Assembly: GCA_024511045.1 (NCBI GenBank)
Contig: JANEMG010000083.1
Coordinates: forward strand, 1 to 8,485
Direction: 5' to 3'
Source: Gammaproteobacteria bacterium
Lineage (GTDB): Bacteria > Pseudomonadota > Gammaproteobacteria > Methylococcales > Methylomonadaceae
DNA: 8,485 nt
The position numbers and the translations under genes are program-made. The notes below the pieces were generated by a model. That model was not told where the DNA came from. It saw nothing but the letters and a program-made list of their open reading frames with translations, and did not search any database. Below, piece after piece: positions 7,318 through 8,485 of the stretch. Position 1 is the first letter of the stretch. The number at the start of each line of letters is the position of its first letter.

Positions 7318-7330
7318 TGTTCTCTGAACA
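7318..7330. repeat. Short operator-like palindrome TGTTC-N3-GAACA
   Basis: A perfect 5-bp dyad with a 3-bp centre, the size and symmetry of a dimeric regulator half-site pair. It lies in the mlaF leader, about 95 bp before the mlaF start and roughly 110 bp downstream of the predicted promoter. I do not recognise a specific regulator. A 13-bp dyad can occur by chance, so support is weak. Confidence 0.3.
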
Positions 7331-7407
7331 TGTGCCTGGGAAAAATTGCGCAGGTAATTCTTGCCTTGTTTCCGGCAGTTCCGGTAGGGTCCCATATTTT
7401 TCTTACC

Positions 7408-7430
7408 TGCAGCTGAAGCGAGCAGCTGCA
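7408..7430. repeat. Perfect 8-bp hairpin in the mlaF leader
   Basis: TGCAGCTG (7408-7415) and CAGCTGCA (7423-7430) are perfect inverted repeats around a 7-base loop. On the - strand the stem would form about 13 to 36 bases into the predicted mlaF transcript. It is followed by an A-rich rather than U-rich run, so it is not an intrinsic terminator for mlaF. A 5' stabilising hairpin or a protein-binding dyad are both possible. Confidence 0.45.
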
Positions 7431-7449
7431 ATGGCAGATCAAACGATCT

Positions 7450-7478
7450 ATTGTCACTACTAGTCTTGATAAAGTCAA
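7450..7478 (-). promoter_or_regulatory. Predicted sigma-70 promoter for the mla genes
   Basis: On the - strand there is TTGACT (7473-7478, 5 of 6 match to the -35 consensus), a 17-bp spacer, and GACAAT (7450-7455, 4 of 6 for -10). The start would lie near 7443, about 220 bases upstream of the mlaF ATG. No equally good pair is visible closer to mlaF. The promoter lies inside the open frame that extends mlaF upstream, which argues against that extension being translated from its first codons. Confidence 0.5.
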
Positions 7479-7519
7479 TCGGATTGTGGTGGTAAAAAGC
7501 GGCAAATTTCGCTGGAGCA

Positions 7520-7528
7520 TGGCATAAT
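7520..7528 (+). promoter_or_regulatory. Possible extended -10 promoter for yrbG
   Basis: TGG followed by CATAAT (7523-7528) forms an extended -10 element with 5 of 6 bases matching the consensus hexamer. The region where a -35 should lie (about 7500-7506) is weak, as is usual for extended -10 promoters. Transcription would start near 7535, about 19 bases before the yrbG ATG. The ribosome binding site GAGG lies at 7541-7544. Confidence 0.45.
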
Positions 7529-7553
7529 ACACGGTTTTTTGAGGCTGTATTCT

Positions 7554-8485
7554 ATGTGGGTAGACGTGCTGGGTCTGCTGGCAGGATTGCTGATCCTGGT
7601 TTTTTCGGCAGACCGGTTCATCGCTGGGTCGGCGTCCATTGCCAGGAATTTTGGTGTTTCACCCTTGCTCATTGGTTTGACGATCGTCGGCTTTGGCACT
7701 TCGGCGCCGGAGATCCTGGTCTCGGGAATCGCCTCTTGGCAGGGCAACAGTGGTTTGGCGATAGGCAACGCCCTGGGTTCCAATATTGCCAATATCGGTT
7801 TGATTCTGGGCTGTACCGCAGTAGTCGCACCGGTTGCGATACATTCGAAAATGTTGAAAAGAGAGTTGCCGATCTTGCTGGTGACCTGTGTTGCCTGCTA
7901 TTTGCTGGTGGCCGACAATTATTATCTGGGTGTGGCCGATGCGTTCACTATGCTGGCCGGGCTGCTGGTTTTCATGTTCTGGCTGGTCCATACCGCCGTC
8001 AGGGAAAGAAGCATGGATCCCTATAGCAGGGAACTGGAAAGCGAGCTGCCGGAAGTATTGCCCAATCTCCTGGCCTGGCTGTATTTTTTCATCGGTCTGG
8101 CAGGGTTGCTGCTCAGTTCCCGGCTACTGGTCTGGTCGGCGGTGAATATTGCCAATTTCTTTGGCATCAGTGATCTGGTGATCGGCCTGACCATAGTGGC
8201 CCTGGGCACCAGTCTTCCGGAACTGGCCGCCACGGTGTCCAGCGTTCTGAAGAAGGAAGACGATTTGGCGATTGGCAATATTATCGGTTCCAACATGTAC
8301 AACATGCTGGCGGTCTATTCCCTGCCCGGCCTGATTGCTCCCGGGGCTGTTCTGGGCAGTGTCGTGGACCGGGATTTTCCGGTCATGCTGGCATTCACCG
8401 CCGTGTTGTTCGTTCTGGCCCGGGGAAGAATGCGCAAGGGAAAAATATGCCGCCTCGAAGCTATGGCCTTGCTGCTGGCTTATCT
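7554..8485 (+). CDS. yrbG: Calcium/sodium antiporter family protein, partial at 3' end
   Basis: Inner-membrane cation antiporter of the CaCA superfamily (YrbG type). The frame is open from the ATG at 7554 to the window edge, giving 310 codons without a stop; E. coli YrbG has 325, so nearly all of it is present. It shows the family's inverted duplication. Repeat one has GLTIVGFGTSAPE (41-53) and AIGNALGSN (69-77); repeat two has GLTIVALGTSLPE (211-223) and AIGNIIGSN (239-247). E53 and E223 are the expected ion-binding acidic residues. A hydrophilic loop (about 148-168, rich in Arg and Glu) separates the halves. GAGG nine bases upstream supports the start. In related genomes kdsD follows this gene; here that would lie outside the window. 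The ion carried and the physiological role are not shown by sequence. Confidence 0.93.
   Translation, partial: MWVDVLGLLAGLLILVFSADRFIAGSASIARNFGVSPLLIGLTIVGFGTSAPEILVSGIASWQGNSGLAIGNALGSNIANIGLILGCTAVVAPVAIHSKMLKRELPILLVTCVACYLLVADNYYLGVADAFTMLAGLLVFMFWLVHTAVRERSMDPYSRELESELPEVLPNLLAWLYFFIGLAGLLLSSRLLVWSAVNIANFFGISDLVIGLTIVALGTSLPELAATVSSVLKKEDDLAIGNIIGSNMYNMLAVYSLPGLIAPGAVLGSVVDRDFPVMLAFTAVLFVLARGRMRKGKICRLEAMALLLAY

Larger units (their letters stand above)
7224..7553. other. Divergent intergenic region between mlaF and yrbG
   Basis: This 330-bp gap separates mlaF (-) from yrbG (+) and carries promoter-like sequences for both. It also holds two inverted repeats (7318-7330 and 7408-7430) and the 8-bp palindrome CCGATCGG at 7283-7290. 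I see no supported gene. The mlaF frame is open throughout, and a 62-codon TTG frame occupies 7243-7431 on the - strand, but neither product resembles a known protein. If the mlaF promoter at 7450-7478 is used, the mlaF leader is about 220 bases long, which leaves room for regulation. Confidence 0.6.

Noticed and set aside
7243..7431. 62-codon - strand frame in the mlaF leader
   Set aside because: It has a TTG start inside a hairpin arm, no visible ribosome binding site and no recognisable protein features.

Overview
The window reads as a chromosomal stretch from a Gram-negative, most likely a gammaproteobacterium of moderately high GC. The order yrbG / mla genes / murA / hisG-hisD-hisC is a well-known conserved neighbourhood in that class. 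A phospholipid-transport (Mla) system implies an outer membrane. The short form of HisG (about 207 residues) fits Pseudomonas-like rather than enteric lineages. I cannot name a genus.

Layout, right to left. A calcium/sodium antiporter-family gene (yrbG) starts at 7554 on the + strand and runs off the right edge. Facing away from it across a 330-bp gap, on the - strand, are mlaF (6399-7223), mlaE (5535-6317), mlaD (5066-5533) and mlaB (4767-5069), then murA (3416-4681), hisG (2701-3324), hisD (1385-2695) and hisC (307-1395). The leftmost 306 bp contain no gene I can support, but hold a strong nested inverted repeat at 12-63.

How the genes work together. MlaF (ATPase), MlaE (permease), MlaD (MCE-domain substrate protein) and MlaB (STAS accessory subunit) form the inner-membrane MlaFEDB complex, which moves phospholipids between the inner membrane and the periplasm. 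MurA makes the first committed peptidoglycan precursor. HisG, HisD and HisC catalyse the first, last and aminotransferase steps of histidine synthesis. HisG of this short type needs the partner HisZ, which is not in the window.

The main deviation from the textbook locus is that two genes are missing from their usual places. mlaC (periplasmic phospholipid carrier) normally lies between mlaD and mlaB, but here mlaD and mlaB overlap by 4 bp. ibaG/yrbA (BolA family) normally lies between mlaB and murA, but here only an 85-bp gap remains. Good promoter-like sequences are visible upstream of hisG and far upstream of mlaF, and a weaker one upstream of yrbG. I see no mobile element, CRISPR array, tRNA or rRNA. 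Apart from the missing genes and a few unexplained inverted repeats, this is an ordinary housekeeping region and I do not see a new system in it.
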